Positions 8,623 through 16,628 of a stretch of 64,000 nucleotides of DNA are shown here, in pieces; position 1 is the first letter of the stretch; the number at the start of each line of letters is the position of its first letter. Where the stretch lies: assembly GCA_003142815.1 (NCBI GenBank), contig PLNP01000015.1, positions 93,294-157,293 on the forward strand, given 5' to 3'. The notes under the pieces were generated by a model. The model was not told the DNA's origin. It saw only the letters and a program-made list of their open reading frames with translations, and did not search any database. The position numbers and the translations under genes were made by a program. Source of the stretch: Rhodanobacteraceae bacterium. Lineage in GTDB: Bacteria; Pseudomonadota; Gammaproteobacteria; Xanthomonadales; Rhodanobacteraceae.

Positions 8623-9384
8623 ATGCCATCCGAGACCCTCTACCGCGCAGCCCTTCAGAACATGGCGCGCACACTCGACCTGCTGTCGGGCCGCGTCCCC
8701 GCCCCGCAGAAAGTTCAATACAAAGACTCGTTCGTCTTTCGCCACGTTGAACGCTCGATCCATCAAGCCATTGTTCAAAAGCTGGCGAGGATTATCTCTA
8801 CTCTAGCCGCGGCGCAGCTTTTAATGACACACGGCTTCGTTCAAGAACAGGCTGCCTTACAGAGAATCCTAGGCGAGTTGCACGAGGACGTAACGTTCCT
8901 GGCGCTGGGCGATATCAAAGGCGACGTCACACAACTGCACGAGGAGTTTCTGGATGCCTTCTTTGAAGAGGAATTCGACGCTGACACCGCGCTCGCGTCT
9001 ACGCAAAAGCGCCCGATGTCGCCCCGCAAGAAGATCCAGGCGTACATCGCTCGCAACGAAGGAGCCAGTCTGGACCCAAGTACGGGAGTCGAGTTGTCGC
9101 GAACCATCACCAAGGCATATTCGGGCTTTGTACACGCCGCCTCACCGCAAATTATGGACATGTACGGCGGCAACCCGCCGCGGTTCCATGTAGACGGTCT
9201 GCTTGGCACAGAACGACATCGCGAACACAGAGAGGATCTGTGGAACTACTTCTACCGCAGCATTCTCGCTTTCGGCTTCGCGGCAAAGGCCTTTGGCGAT
9301 CAGCCGCTTTTCGATCAGATTTCGGAATTCTTGGTGGAATTCGAGCGCTCGAACAACAAGACCTACACGCCTTCTCGAACGTGA
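8623..9384 (+). CDS. Integron cassette 2: hypothetical protein
   Basis: 253-residue protein (start at 8623, preceded by AGGT nine bases upstream). An in-frame ATG at 8599 lies inside the attC arm and would add eight residues. It is largely helical, with acidic stretches (LDAFFEEEFDADTA) and no membrane segment. No family is recognised. An N-terminal helix pair around VERSIHQAIVQKLARI is reminiscent of HEPN/DUF5677-type helical bundles, but this is weak. Base composition is lower in GC than the neighbours. It lies between two attC sites and so is a mobile cassette. Confidence 0.75.
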   Translation: MPSETLYRAALQNMARTLDLLSGRVPAPQKVQYKDSFVFRHVERSIHQAIVQKLARIISTLAAAQLLMTHGFVQEQAALQRILGELHEDVTFLALGDIKGDVTQLHEEFLDAFFEEEFDADTALASTQKRPMSPRKKIQAYIARNEGASLDPSTGVELSRTITKAYSGFVHAASPQIMDMYGGNPPRFHVDGLLGTERHREHREDLWNYFYRSILAFGFAAKAFGDQPLFDQISEFLVEFERSNNKTYTPSRT

Positions 9385-9385
9385 A

Positions 9386-9463
9386 ACCTAACCCTTCCAT
9401 CGAGAGGACGGCTTCCGGCAGGCTTCGCCTGCCTACAGCCGCCTCTCATGTCAAACGTTGAGG
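9386..9463 (+). other. attC site of cassette 2 (right end of array)
   Basis: 78-nt palindrome from ACCTAAC (9386-9392) to GTTGAGG (9457-9463). It has the same CCTTCCATCGAG and CTCATGTCAAACGTT arms as the first site but a different central hairpin (GCAGGCTTCGCCTGC). The right core departs from GTTRRRY at its last base, so it may be a terminal or decayed site. Confidence 0.75.
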
Positions 9464-9507
9464 CCCGGCAGCACGCAACCCGCCACGACGGGCCCACAGC
9501 CGGCGTC

Positions 9508-10089
9508 CTACTGCAGCAGCACGTAGCCAAACATAACCCCACCCGCAACCCCAAGCAGCACCGATCCGATCCAGACCACGCGTTTGTGCGTCAACGCGGC
9601 GACCGCGCCGAGCGCGATCGCGACCTGCAGCAGCGCGACCGCTTGCGCGAAGAAGTGATGCTGATGCATCAGGTGATCGGCTTCGGACGATTTCTCGTCG
9701 CGCTGCTTCTCCAGCGCCTCGGCGCGCGCCTTGCTCTTGTTCTGGTCGGCGGCGAAGCGCTGCTGGTTTGCGGCTAACTCTGCGGGTGGTTCCTTGCCAG
9801 CGGCGAGCCATGCGGTCTTGCTCGCTTCGCTGATCGCAGACTTGAGGCCCTTGGCCTGGTAGTACGCCCATTGGTCCGACGCCTCGGCCTGCAGGCGCGT
9901 GGCCTCGGTCTTCAACGCGAGCGCTTCGTTCACCGTGCTGCCCGCTTCCAGCGAAGCGATCGCGGCGGCGGCGGCGAAAATAGCGGTGGTCAGCGCGACC
10001 GTGCGCAGCAGTGTGTTGGACGCGTGCTCCAACTCGGCGTCGATGGTCTCGCGCAGCTTGTCGGTATCGATCTCGATTTCTTCGGGCAT
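9508..10089 (-). CDS. DUF4337-type membrane protein
   Basis: 193-residue protein matching the DUF4337 pattern. An acidic N-terminus (MPEEIEIDTDKLRETIDAEL) is followed by one membrane helix at about residues 28-50, a charged helical or coiled-coil middle and two C-terminal membrane helices (about 145-192). It sits immediately right of the cassette array on the opposite strand, where the GC-rich resident sequence resumes. No function is known for the family. Confidence 0.75.
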   Translation of the reverse strand: MPEEIEIDTDKLRETIDAELEHASNTLLRTVALTTAIFAAAAAIASLEAGSTVNEALALKTEATRLQAEASDQWAYYQAKGLKSAISEASKTAWLAAGKEPPAELAANQQRFAADQNKSKARAEALEKQRDEKSSEADHLMHQHHFFAQAVALLQVAIALGAVAALTHKRVVWIGSVLLGVAGGVMFGYVLLQ

Positions 10090-10169
10090 GACCTTCTCGG
10101 CGAAACCGTGGACGCCGTCATTGTATGCGCTGGACCATCGCGATCGGCATGCGGTTAAACTCCACCGTC

Positions 10170-11189
10170 ATGCTGAAAATCGACACTCACGCCCACATCC
10201 TGCCGCCGACCTGGCCGAATTTCGCCGAGAAATACGGCGACGACCGCTTTCCGGTCATGGTGCAGACCGAGGGCCGCCATCGCCTCTACAAGGATGGCAA
10301 GTTCTTCCGCGAGGTCTGGGCCAACGCGTTCGACCCCGAGGTGCGCATTGCCGACTATGCGAAGTTCGGCGTCGATGTGCAGGTCGTGTCGACCGTGCCG
10401 GTGCTGTTCTCGTACTGGGCCAAGCCGAGCCAGGCGCTGGAGTTGCATCGGCATCTCAACGACCACACGGCCGAGATCTGCCGCAAGTATCCGCGTCATT
10501 ACGCCGGCGTCGGCACGGTGCCCATGCAGGCGCCGACCCTTGCAATCCAGGAGATGGAGCGCTGTATCGACCAGCTCGGGTTGTCCGGCATCCAGATCGG
10601 TTCGCATTGCGAGAACTGGAATCTCGACGCGCCGGAACTGTTCCCGTTCTTCGCGGCCGCGGCCGAACTCGGCGCGGCGATCCTCGTGCATCCGTGGGAC
10701 ATGATGGGCGCTGCGTCGATGCCGAAGTACTGGCTGCCGTGGCTGGTCAGCATGCCGGCCGAGCAGTCGCGCGCGGCGTGCTGCCTGATCTTCGGCGGCG
10801 TGCTGGAGCGCCTGCCCAACCTCAAGGTCTGCTTCACGCACGGCGGCGGCTCGTTTCCGTACACGATCGGCCGCATCGAACACGGTTTCCGCATGCGCCC
10901 CGATCTCGTCGCAACCGACAATGCGCGCGGCCCGCGCGAGTACCTCGGCCGGATCTATTTCGACTCGTGCGTGCACGACGACGCGGCGCTGCGCTATCTG
11001 CTCGATGTCGCCGGCGTCGACACGGTCATGCTCGGCACCGACTACCCTTTTCCGCTCGGCGAACAGGAGCCCGGCAGCGGCATCGCCGCGCTCAACCTGC
11101 CACCTGCCCAACAGGCCCGACTGTTCCACGGCACCGCGCTGGAATGGCTGGGTCTGCCCTACGCGCGTTTTGCCGACGATACGGAGTGA
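10170..11189 (+). CDS. nbaD: 2-amino-3-carboxymuconate-6-semialdehyde decarboxylase (ACMSD)
   Basis: 339-residue amidohydrolase-superfamily decarboxylase. Metal ligands are visible as His7 and His9 (DTHAHI), a later HPWD histidine and the Asp in GTDYPFPLG. The FFGGVLERLPNLKVCFTHGG-type segment is present as IFGGVLERLPNLKVCFTHGG and is typical of ACMSD. It converts the HAO product to 2-aminomuconate semialdehyde, the substrate of AMSDH. The ATG at 10170 puts the HxH motif at the expected distance. The next gene starts 3 nt downstream. Confidence 0.93.
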   Translation: MLKIDTHAHILPPTWPNFAEKYGDDRFPVMVQTEGRHRLYKDGKFFREVWANAFDPEVRIADYAKFGVDVQVVSTVPVLFSYWAKPSQALELHRHLNDHTAEICRKYPRHYAGVGTVPMQAPTLAIQEMERCIDQLGLSGIQIGSHCENWNLDAPELFPFFAAAAELGAAILVHPWDMMGAASMPKYWLPWLVSMPAEQSRAACCLIFGGVLERLPNLKVCFTHGGGSFPYTIGRIEHGFRMRPDLVATDNARGPREYLGRIYFDSCVHDDAALRYLLDVAGVDTVMLGTDYPFPLGEQEPGSGIAALNLPPAQQARLFHGTALEWLGLPYARFADDTE

Positions 11190-11192
11190 ATC

Positions 11193-11732
11193 GTGAAGCT
11201 ATTTCCCTGTCTGCTGGTCCTGTCCGCCGCCGTGTTCGCATCGGGTGCATTTCCGACAGCCGCACATGCGCAAGGCAAGACCGATTACACGCTCAACGAA
11301 GGGCAAGTGCATTTCCGCGTGCCGCCGACATGGTCTGCGATCATGGAAAAGTCCGACGGCAATCCGCAGGCGATCGCGTTCCAGGTGCCCGATGCCGCCG
11401 CGCAAGGCAGCGAAGACACCGCGAGCGTGACCGTGAAGACGCGCCAGCTGACGTCCGCGGCCGAATTCGCCAGCACGGTCGTCAATGAGTTCGAGCGCGC
11501 GAAGACCCAGGGCGGCTACGAGAACGACGCTTCGAACCAGGACAAAGCCGTCCATCAATATTTCGTCGTGCGCGGCAAGACCCGCTATCTCGTGCGCGAC
11601 AGTTTCTTCCAGAGCGGGATGGTTTCGGTCGAGGTGCACTGTCTGCGCCCCCTGCTCACAGCGACAGCGCCGACGTGGAACACGGAATTCGACAGTGCGT
11701 GCGATGGCGTCGTCGCTTCGCTGAAGCACTAA
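11193..11732 (+). CDS. Secreted protein of unknown function
   Basis: 179-residue protein beginning at GTG, 3 nt after the ACMSD stop. A signal peptide ends near AHAQG (about residue 27). The mature part resembles a small periplasmic domain with FRVPPTWSAIMEKSDG and two cysteines near the C-terminus that could pair. No family is recognised. Tight spacing implies translation coupled to ACMSD, so it may be a periplasmic accessory of this operon. Confidence 0.65.
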   Translation: MKLFPCLLVLSAAVFASGAFPTAAHAQGKTDYTLNEGQVHFRVPPTWSAIMEKSDGNPQAIAFQVPDAAAQGSEDTASVTVKTRQLTSAAEFASTVVNEFERAKTQGGYENDASNQDKAVHQYFVVRGKTRYLVRDSFFQSGMVSVEVHCLRPLLTATAPTWNTEFDSACDGVVASLKH

Positions 11733-11748
11733 AGAAACATCACCGGTT

Positions 11749-11863
11749 CGTCATCCCGGCGAAAGCCGGGACCCAGCGTCTTTGCTCTGTCGCGCAAGAG
11801 GAGCTGGATTATTCGCCGCATCCTGCGGCTCAGCCTTCGGCCCGGCTTTCGCCGGAATGACGA
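11749..11863. repeat. Dispersed repeat with inverted ends (CGTCATCCCGGCGAAAGCCG type)
   Basis: A CGTCATCCCGGCGAAAGCC unit at 11749-11773 faces a related inverted unit at 11839-11863 (GGCTTTCGCCGGAATGACGA). Together they bracket a ~65-nt interior between the secreted protein and kynureninase genes. Related units occur at about 15613-15639 and 23654-23826. Confidence 0.75.
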
Positions 11864-11902
11864 CCTTGTGACGATTTTTCCCGTCCTCGTACTGGTTCCG
11901 AC

Positions 11903-13195
11903 ATGACCCACGCAAACCTCGCGGCCGCAGAAGCTCTGGCGCTCCAACTGGACACGAATGACCCGCTCGCATCGTTCCGCGACGAGTTCCTGATTCCGCG
12001 CCACGCCGACGGATCGGAACAGATCTATTTCTGCGGCAATTCGCTGGGTCTGCAACCCCGCGCGACGCGTGCCGCCCTGATCGACGAACTCGACGACTGG
12101 CGAAACCTCGCGGTCGAAGCGCATTTTCGCGGCAAGCATCCATGGATGCCGTATCACGAGCTGGTTCGCGAGGATCTCGCCGCCGTCGTCGGCGCGCTAC
12201 CCGGCGAAGTCGTCGCGATGAATTCGCTGACCGTGAATCTGCACTTGATGATGGTCAGTTTCTACCGGCCGACTGCCGAACGCAGCGCGATCCTGATCGA
12301 GAAGAACGCGTTTCCGTCCGACCACCATGCGGTCGAATCGCAGATCCGTTTCCATGGCTACGACCCCGCGCGCGCGTTGATCGAACTCGAAGGCGACGAA
12401 GCGAACGGAACGATCTCGCAAGACGCGATCCTGCGTGCGATCGACGAACACGGCTCGCGCATCGCGCTGGTGCTACTGCCCGGCGTGCAATACCTGACCG
12501 GCCAGGCGTTCGATCTCGCTCCGATCACGAACGCCGCGCACCGCAAGGGTTGCAGGGTCGGCTTCGATCTCGCCCATGCCGCCGGCAACCTGCATCTGCA
12601 ATTGCACGATGCCGGCTGCGATTTCGCAGTCTGGTGCAGCTACAAATACTTGAACTCCGGCCCCGGCGCGGTCGCCGGCTGTTTCGTGCACGAACGCCAC
12701 GCGCGCGCGGACCTGCCGCGCTTCGCCGGCTGGTGGGGCCACGATCAGGCTTCGCGATTCCAGATGCGGCCCGAGTTCATTCCGGCAGCGGGCGCGGATG
12801 GCTGGCAGCTCAGCAACCCACCGATCCTCGCCCTCGCGCCGGTACGCGTTGCGCTGGCGATGTTCCGCCACGCCGGCATGGCGGCACTGCGCGCGAAGTC
12901 CGAAACGCTGACCGCCTATTTCGATGCGCTGATCCGTCGCGAACTCGCCGGCACGCTGGACATCATCACGCCGCAGGAAACCAACCGTCGCGGCTGCCAA
13001 CTCTCATTGCGCGTGAAAGGCCTGCGCGACGCCGGGCGCGCGTTGTTCGATCACCTGCATGCACGCGGCATTGTCGTCGACTGGCGCGAGCCGGACGTGA
13101 TCCGCGCCGCACCGACTCCGCTCTACAACCGCCACCTCGACTGCCTGCGCTTTGTGCGCGCGGTGCGCGAATGGGCTGCGCATGGCAAAGCCTGA
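11903..13195 (+). CDS. kynU: Kynureninase
   Basis: 430-residue PLP-dependent fold-type I enzyme that cleaves 3-hydroxykynurenine to 3-hydroxyanthranilate and alanine (and kynurenine to anthranilate). The PLP lysine is in WCSYKYLNSGPG (about residue 248). YFCGNSLGLQP near the N-terminus and the FDLAHAAGN aspartate are also diagnostic. Its 3' end overlaps the start of kmo by 14 nt, so the two are translationally coupled. Confidence 0.96.
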   Translation: MTHANLAAAEALALQLDTNDPLASFRDEFLIPRHADGSEQIYFCGNSLGLQPRATRAALIDELDDWRNLAVEAHFRGKHPWMPYHELVREDLAAVVGALPGEVVAMNSLTVNLHLMMVSFYRPTAERSAILIEKNAFPSDHHAVESQIRFHGYDPARALIELEGDEANGTISQDAILRAIDEHGSRIALVLLPGVQYLTGQAFDLAPITNAAHRKGCRVGFDLAHAAGNLHLQLHDAGCDFAVWCSYKYLNSGPGAVAGCFVHERHARADLPRFAGWWGHDQASRFQMRPEFIPAAGADGWQLSNPPILALAPVRVALAMFRHAGMAALRAKSETLTAYFDALIRRELAGTLDIITPQETNRRGCQLSLRVKGLRDAGRALFDHLHARGIVVDWREPDVIRAAPTPLYNRHLDCLRFVRAVREWAAHGKA

Positions 13196-14762
13196 AGTCA
13201 CGATCATCGGCGCGGGCCTCATCGGCTCACTGTTGGCGACCCTGCTTGCGCAGCGTGGGTTTGCGGTTGGCGTATTCGAGCGCCGGCCCGATCCGCGCGA
13301 GGCCGGTTACGCGGGCGGGCGTTCGATTAATCTCGCGCTGGCCGAACGCGGTCTGCATGGCCTGCGTCTCGCCAGACTGACCGATGAAGTCATGCGGCTT
13401 GCGGTGATGATGCGGGGGCGCATGGTCCACCATCGCGACGGTCACACGGAATTGCTGCGTTATGGACGCAATGATAGTGAGGTGATCTGGTCGATCAGTC
13501 GCGGCCGCCTCAACATCGCATTGATCGATGCGGCGGAGAAGGCCGGCGCGCGGTTCCATTTTTCGCGGCGCCTCGAAGCCGCCGACTTTGGCGAAACCGT
13601 AACCCTGCACTTCCGCGATGACGCGGATGGCGCAGCGCATGAGCATGTCGCTGCATTCGCGATCGGCGCCGATGGCGCGGGTTCCGCGCTGCGCGCTGCG
13701 ATGAATGCGGTGCACCCGCTCGGCGAGCGTATCGAGGAACTCGGCCACGGCTACAAGGAACTCGAAATCCCGGCGTTAGCCAACGGGGGTCAGAGTGCCT
13801 TTTCCGCGCCATCGAGACATTGTGGCAATCTCCCTTCCCCTGCAAAACGGGGGACAAAACGGCAGGACTGCCGTTTTGAGCAGCATCAGCTGCCCGAAGG
13901 GCGAGTGCCAAGGATGGCGCGAGTTCACGTGCCCGAAGGGCGGAAGGGGGCAAGTGGCGAAGCCGCGCAGGCGGAAGGGGGCTTGAAAAGGCACTCTGAC
14001 CCCGTTGCTCGCTTCGCGATCGAACCGAACGCTTTGCACATCTGGCCACGCGGCAATTACATGTGCATCGCACTGCCGAACGCGGAAGGCAGCTTCACGG
14101 TGACCTTGTTCATGCCCAGCCACGGCGATCCGAGTTTCGAGACGGTGGCGACGGCGGCTGCCGCGCACGCATTGTTCGAACGTGATTTCGCCGATGCGCT
14201 GCCGCTGATTCCCGAGCTCGAACAGGATTTCGCCGCGAATCCGGTCGGCGTGCTGGAAACCCTGTATCTCGACCGCTGGTATCTCGACGCCCGCGCGCTG
14301 TTGATCGGCGACGCCGCGCACGCGATCGTGCCGTTCCACGGCCAGGGCATGAATTGCGGTTTCGAGGACGCGGTCGAACTGTCCGACCTCCTCGAAACCC
14401 ATGCGCAGGATATCGAATGGACGTTCGCCGAGTTCGAGCGCCGCCGCCGTCCGAACGCCGAGGCGATCGCGGCGATGGCGCTGGAGAACTATGTCGAGAT
14501 GCGCGACTCAGTCGCCGACGCCGGCTTCCTGCTGCGCCGCGAACTAGGACGAGTGCTCGCCGGGCGCCATCCGGAGCGCTTCATGCCGCGCTATTCGATG
14601 GTCACATTCACGCGCATGCCGTACGCGCAGGCGTTCGCGCGCGGCGCGGTGCAGGACGCGATCCTGCGCGAACTCTGCGTCGGCGAGACACGTCTGGATG
14701 GGATCGATCTCGGGCGCGCCGACGCACTTGTCAAGGCGCGCCTGACACCTATCGCGGAGTGA
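13182..14762 (+). CDS. kmo: Kynurenine 3-monooxygenase with in-frame repeat insertion
   Basis: 526-residue FAD-dependent hydroxylase converting kynurenine to 3-hydroxykynurenine. It has GAGLIG (about residues 10-15), the FAD motif GDAAHAIVPFHGQGMNCGFED and GHGYKELEIP typical of KMO. Start 13182 is inside the kynU 3' end. The protein is about 65-75 residues longer than bacterial KMO (around 450-460). The excess is one block, about residues 200-276, encoded by a 227-nt repeat element with terminal inverted repeats (13781-14007). KMO homology resumes at IEPNALHIWPRGNYM. The frame stays open through the insert. Whether the enzyme folds and works, or is a still-open pseudogene, cannot be told from sequence. 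Confidence 0.9.
   Translation: MAKPEVTIIGAGLIGSLLATLLAQRGFAVGVFERRPDPREAGYAGGRSINLALAERGLHGLRLARLTDEVMRLAVMMRGRMVHHRDGHTELLRYGRNDSEVIWSISRGRLNIALIDAAEKAGARFHFSRRLEAADFGETVTLHFRDDADGAAHEHVAAFAIGADGAGSALRAAMNAVHPLGERIEELGHGYKELEIPALANGGQSAFSAPSRHCGNLPSPAKRGTKRQDCRFEQHQLPEGRVPRMARVHVPEGRKGASGEAAQAEGGLKRHSDPVARFAIEPNALHIWPRGNYMCIALPNAEGSFTVTLFMPSHGDPSFETVATAAAAHALFERDFADALPLIPELEQDFAANPVGVLETLYLDRWYLDARALLIGDAAHAIVPFHGQGMNCGFEDAVELSDLLETHAQDIEWTFAEFERRRRPNAEAIAAMALENYVEMRDSVADAGFLLRRELGRVLAGRHPERFMPRYSMVTFTRMPYAQAFARGAVQDAILRELCVGETRLDGIDLGRADALVKARLTPIAE
13781..14007. repeat. Repeat element with terminal inverted repeats, inserted in kmo
   Basis: The left end CAACGGGGGTCAGAGTGCC.. (13781-13804) is the inverse of the right end at 13985-14007 apart from one missing base. 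The interior holds a perfect hairpin AAAACGGCAG-GA-CTGCCGTTTT and the modules CTGCCCGAAGGGCGAGTGCC and GGATGGCGCGAGTTCAC. The same interior modules occur in the ccmB-ccmC gap (16374-16590) and near 42115-42230. I recall AACGGGGTCAGAGTGCC-type ends near REP-associated transposases (RAYT), but no such transposase is in the window. Confidence 0.85.
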
Positions 14763-14794
14763 ACTACCGCGCTACTTCGCCGAACCCTCACCCC

Positions 14795-14847
14795 AACCCC
14801 TCTCTCCCACGGGGGCTTCCTTCGGTCGCCGGAGGGAGAGGGGTTTT
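14795..14847. terminator. Hairpin with T-run after kmo
   Basis: AACCCCTCTCTCCC (14795-14808) pairs with GGAGGGAGAGGGG (14831-14843), followed by TTTT. It probably ends the kynU-kmo transcript ahead of ccmA, although it also looks like a member of a dispersed palindrome family. Confidence 0.55.
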
Positions 14848-14920
14848 GAAGCACCCGCTTCCGCGTCGCGACATCGCGCACGTGGTATCGCCGCGCACAT
14901 GCCGCTAGCATGCGCGCGGC

Positions 14921-15571
14921 ATGCCCACGAACGAACTCCACGAACGCCCTGCCCTGCTCGAGGCCCGCGGCCTCGCGTTCGCGCGCAACGACGAGCCGAT
15001 CTTCGGGCCGCTCGATTTCGCGTTGCACGCCGGTGAGGTCGTATTGATCGAAGGCGATAACGGCACCGGCAAGTCGACCTTGCTGCGCGTGCTGTCTGGC
15101 CTGCTCGAACCGACCTCGGGCGAAATCCGCTTGAACGGTGAACCGCTGACCCTCGCCCGGTTGTCGCCGCAGGTCGCGCTGCTGAGCCACCAGACTGGCC
15201 TCAAGGTCGAGCTGACCGCGCTCGAGAATCTTCGTTTCGCGGCGGGGCTCGGCGGACAGCGCGCCGGCATGTCGCCTCCGACCGCACTCGCCGGCGTCGG
15301 CCTTGACGGCTACGCCGATGTGCCGGTGCGCCAGCTTTCCGCCGGTCAAAAGAAAAGAGTCGCGCTCGCGCGTGTGCTGCTCGCGCCGGTCGGCTTGTGG
15401 CTGCTCGACGAGCCGTACGCAAACCTCGATCTCGACGGCATTCATCTCGTCAATCGGCTGCTCGAACAGCACGCGAGTCGCGGTGGCGCCGCGCTGATCA
15501 CCTCGCACGGCGCGTATGCGTACACATCCGGCACACCGCGAAGGATTCCGTTGAAGGCCGACCGTCCATGA
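14921..15571 (+). CDS. ccmA: Heme exporter ATP-binding protein CcmA
   Basis: 216-residue ABC ATPase. It has Walker A GDNGTGKST (about residues 45-53), a Q-loop at SHQTGLK, signature LSAGQKKR and Walker B LWLLDEP. It partners CcmB to energise release of holo-CcmE from CcmC in System I cytochrome c maturation. It is the first gene of a full ccmABCDEFGHI set. A short palindromic repeat and 88 nt separate it from ccmB. Confidence 0.95.
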   Translation: MPTNELHERPALLEARGLAFARNDEPIFGPLDFALHAGEVVLIEGDNGTGKSTLLRVLSGLLEPTSGEIRLNGEPLTLARLSPQVALLSHQTGLKVELTALENLRFAAGLGGQRAGMSPPTALAGVGLDGYADVPVRQLSAGQKKRVALARVLLAPVGLWLLDEPYANLDLDGIHLVNRLLEQHASRGGAALITSHGAYAYTSGTPRRIPLKADRP

Positions 15572-15612
15572 GCGTTCCAGCCATTCGCCACCCGCTCAAT
15601 CCTTCTTTGGTC

Positions 15613-15639
15613 ATCCCGGCCTTCGCCGGGATGACGACA
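15613..15639. repeat. Short palindrome between ccmA and ccmB
   Basis: GTCATCCCGGC-CTTCG-CCGGGATGAC forms a near-perfect hairpin without a T-run. It belongs to the same repeat family as 11749-11863. Confidence 0.75.
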
Positions 15640-15659
15640 ATGAAAGGCAGGTGCTCGCC

Positions 15660-16343
15660 ATGAAATCCGGCACGACATTCGCCGCCTGCGCCGCGCTGAT
15701 CCGCCGCGACCTGACCCTGATCTGGCGCCGGCGTGGCGATGCGCTCAATCCGATCCTGTTCGCGCTGATCGTGGTCGCGCTGTTCCCACTCGCGCTCGGA
15801 CCGGAACCGGAAAATCTGCGGCGGATTGCCGCAGGCGTCGTCTTTGTCGCGATCCTGCTCGCCGGCCTGCTCGCGCTCGACACGCTGTTCCGCGGCGATT
15901 ACGAGGACGGCTCGCTGGAACAACTGGTGCTGTCGCCGCATCCACTGTCGCTGCTGCTCGCCTGCAAGATCGCGGTGCACTGGCTGACCACGGCGTTGCC
16001 GTTGATCGCGGTCGCGCCGCTGCTCGGCGAGCTGCTGCATCAGTCCGAAGCGGTGCGCTGGGTGCTGCCCACCGCGCTGCTGCTGGCGACGCCGCTGCTC
16101 AGCCTGATCGGCGCGGTCTGCGTCGCGTTGACGGTCGGCATGCAGCGCTCTGGTATGCTACTCGCCCTGCTCGTGCTGCCGCTCTACGTGCCGGTGTTGA
16201 TCTTCGGTGCTGGTGCGTGCAATGCGGCGCAGATCGGATTGCCCTATGCTGCACCGCTGCTCTGGCTCGGCGCGGCGCTGGTGCTCGCACTGGTGCTTGC
16301 ACCGCTCGCGTGTGCGGCAGCCCTCAGGATTTCGCTGAGCTGA
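15660..16343 (+). CDS. ccmB: Heme exporter membrane protein CcmB
   Basis: 227-residue integral membrane protein with about six hydrophobic segments. It shows the CcmB features LIRRDLTLIWRRRGDALNPILF near the N-terminus and FRGDYEDGSLEQLVLSP in the first half. The start at 15660 is preferred over an upstream GTG (15651) because it gives the usual N-terminus. It is the permease partner of CcmA. Confidence 0.94.
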   Translation: MKSGTTFAACAALIRRDLTLIWRRRGDALNPILFALIVVALFPLALGPEPENLRRIAAGVVFVAILLAGLLALDTLFRGDYEDGSLEQLVLSPHPLSLLLACKIAVHWLTTALPLIAVAPLLGELLHQSEAVRWVLPTALLLATPLLSLIGAVCVALTVGMQRSGMLLALLVLPLYVPVLIFGAGACNAAQIGLPYAAPLLWLGAALVLALVLAPLACAAALRISLS

Positions 16344-16373
16344 GATTGTCACTCAACCTTGGAAGATGCTCCC

Positions 16374-16590
16374 AAGCCATTCGTGCTGAGGTATCGACTG
16401 CACGCGCAGGAGCGCGTGCGAACAGCGACAAAACGGCAGGATCGCCGTTTTGCACAGCAAAGCTGCCCGGAGGGCGAAGCGTATGGATGCGCTGAATGCA
16501 CCTGGCCCGGAGGGCGAGCGCCAGGATGGCGTGAGTCACCATGAACGGCGTCGCCTAACCGCCCGCCCTTCGATACCTCAGGGCGAACGG
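16374..16590. repeat. Dispersed repeat element between ccmB and ccmC
   Basis: Inverted ends are visible as TTCGTGCTGAGGTATCGA (near 16380) and TCGATACCTCAGGGCGAA (near 16570). The interior carries the AAAACGGCAGGATCGCCGTTTT hairpin and the CTGCCCGGAGGGCGA and GCCAGGATGGCGTGAGTCAC modules shared with the kmo insertion. No gene is supported in the 16344-16628 gap. Confidence 0.75.
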
Positions 16591-16628
16591 TTATTGGGTC
16601 GCGCTCGTTTGCCGCAAGATAAGCCGCA

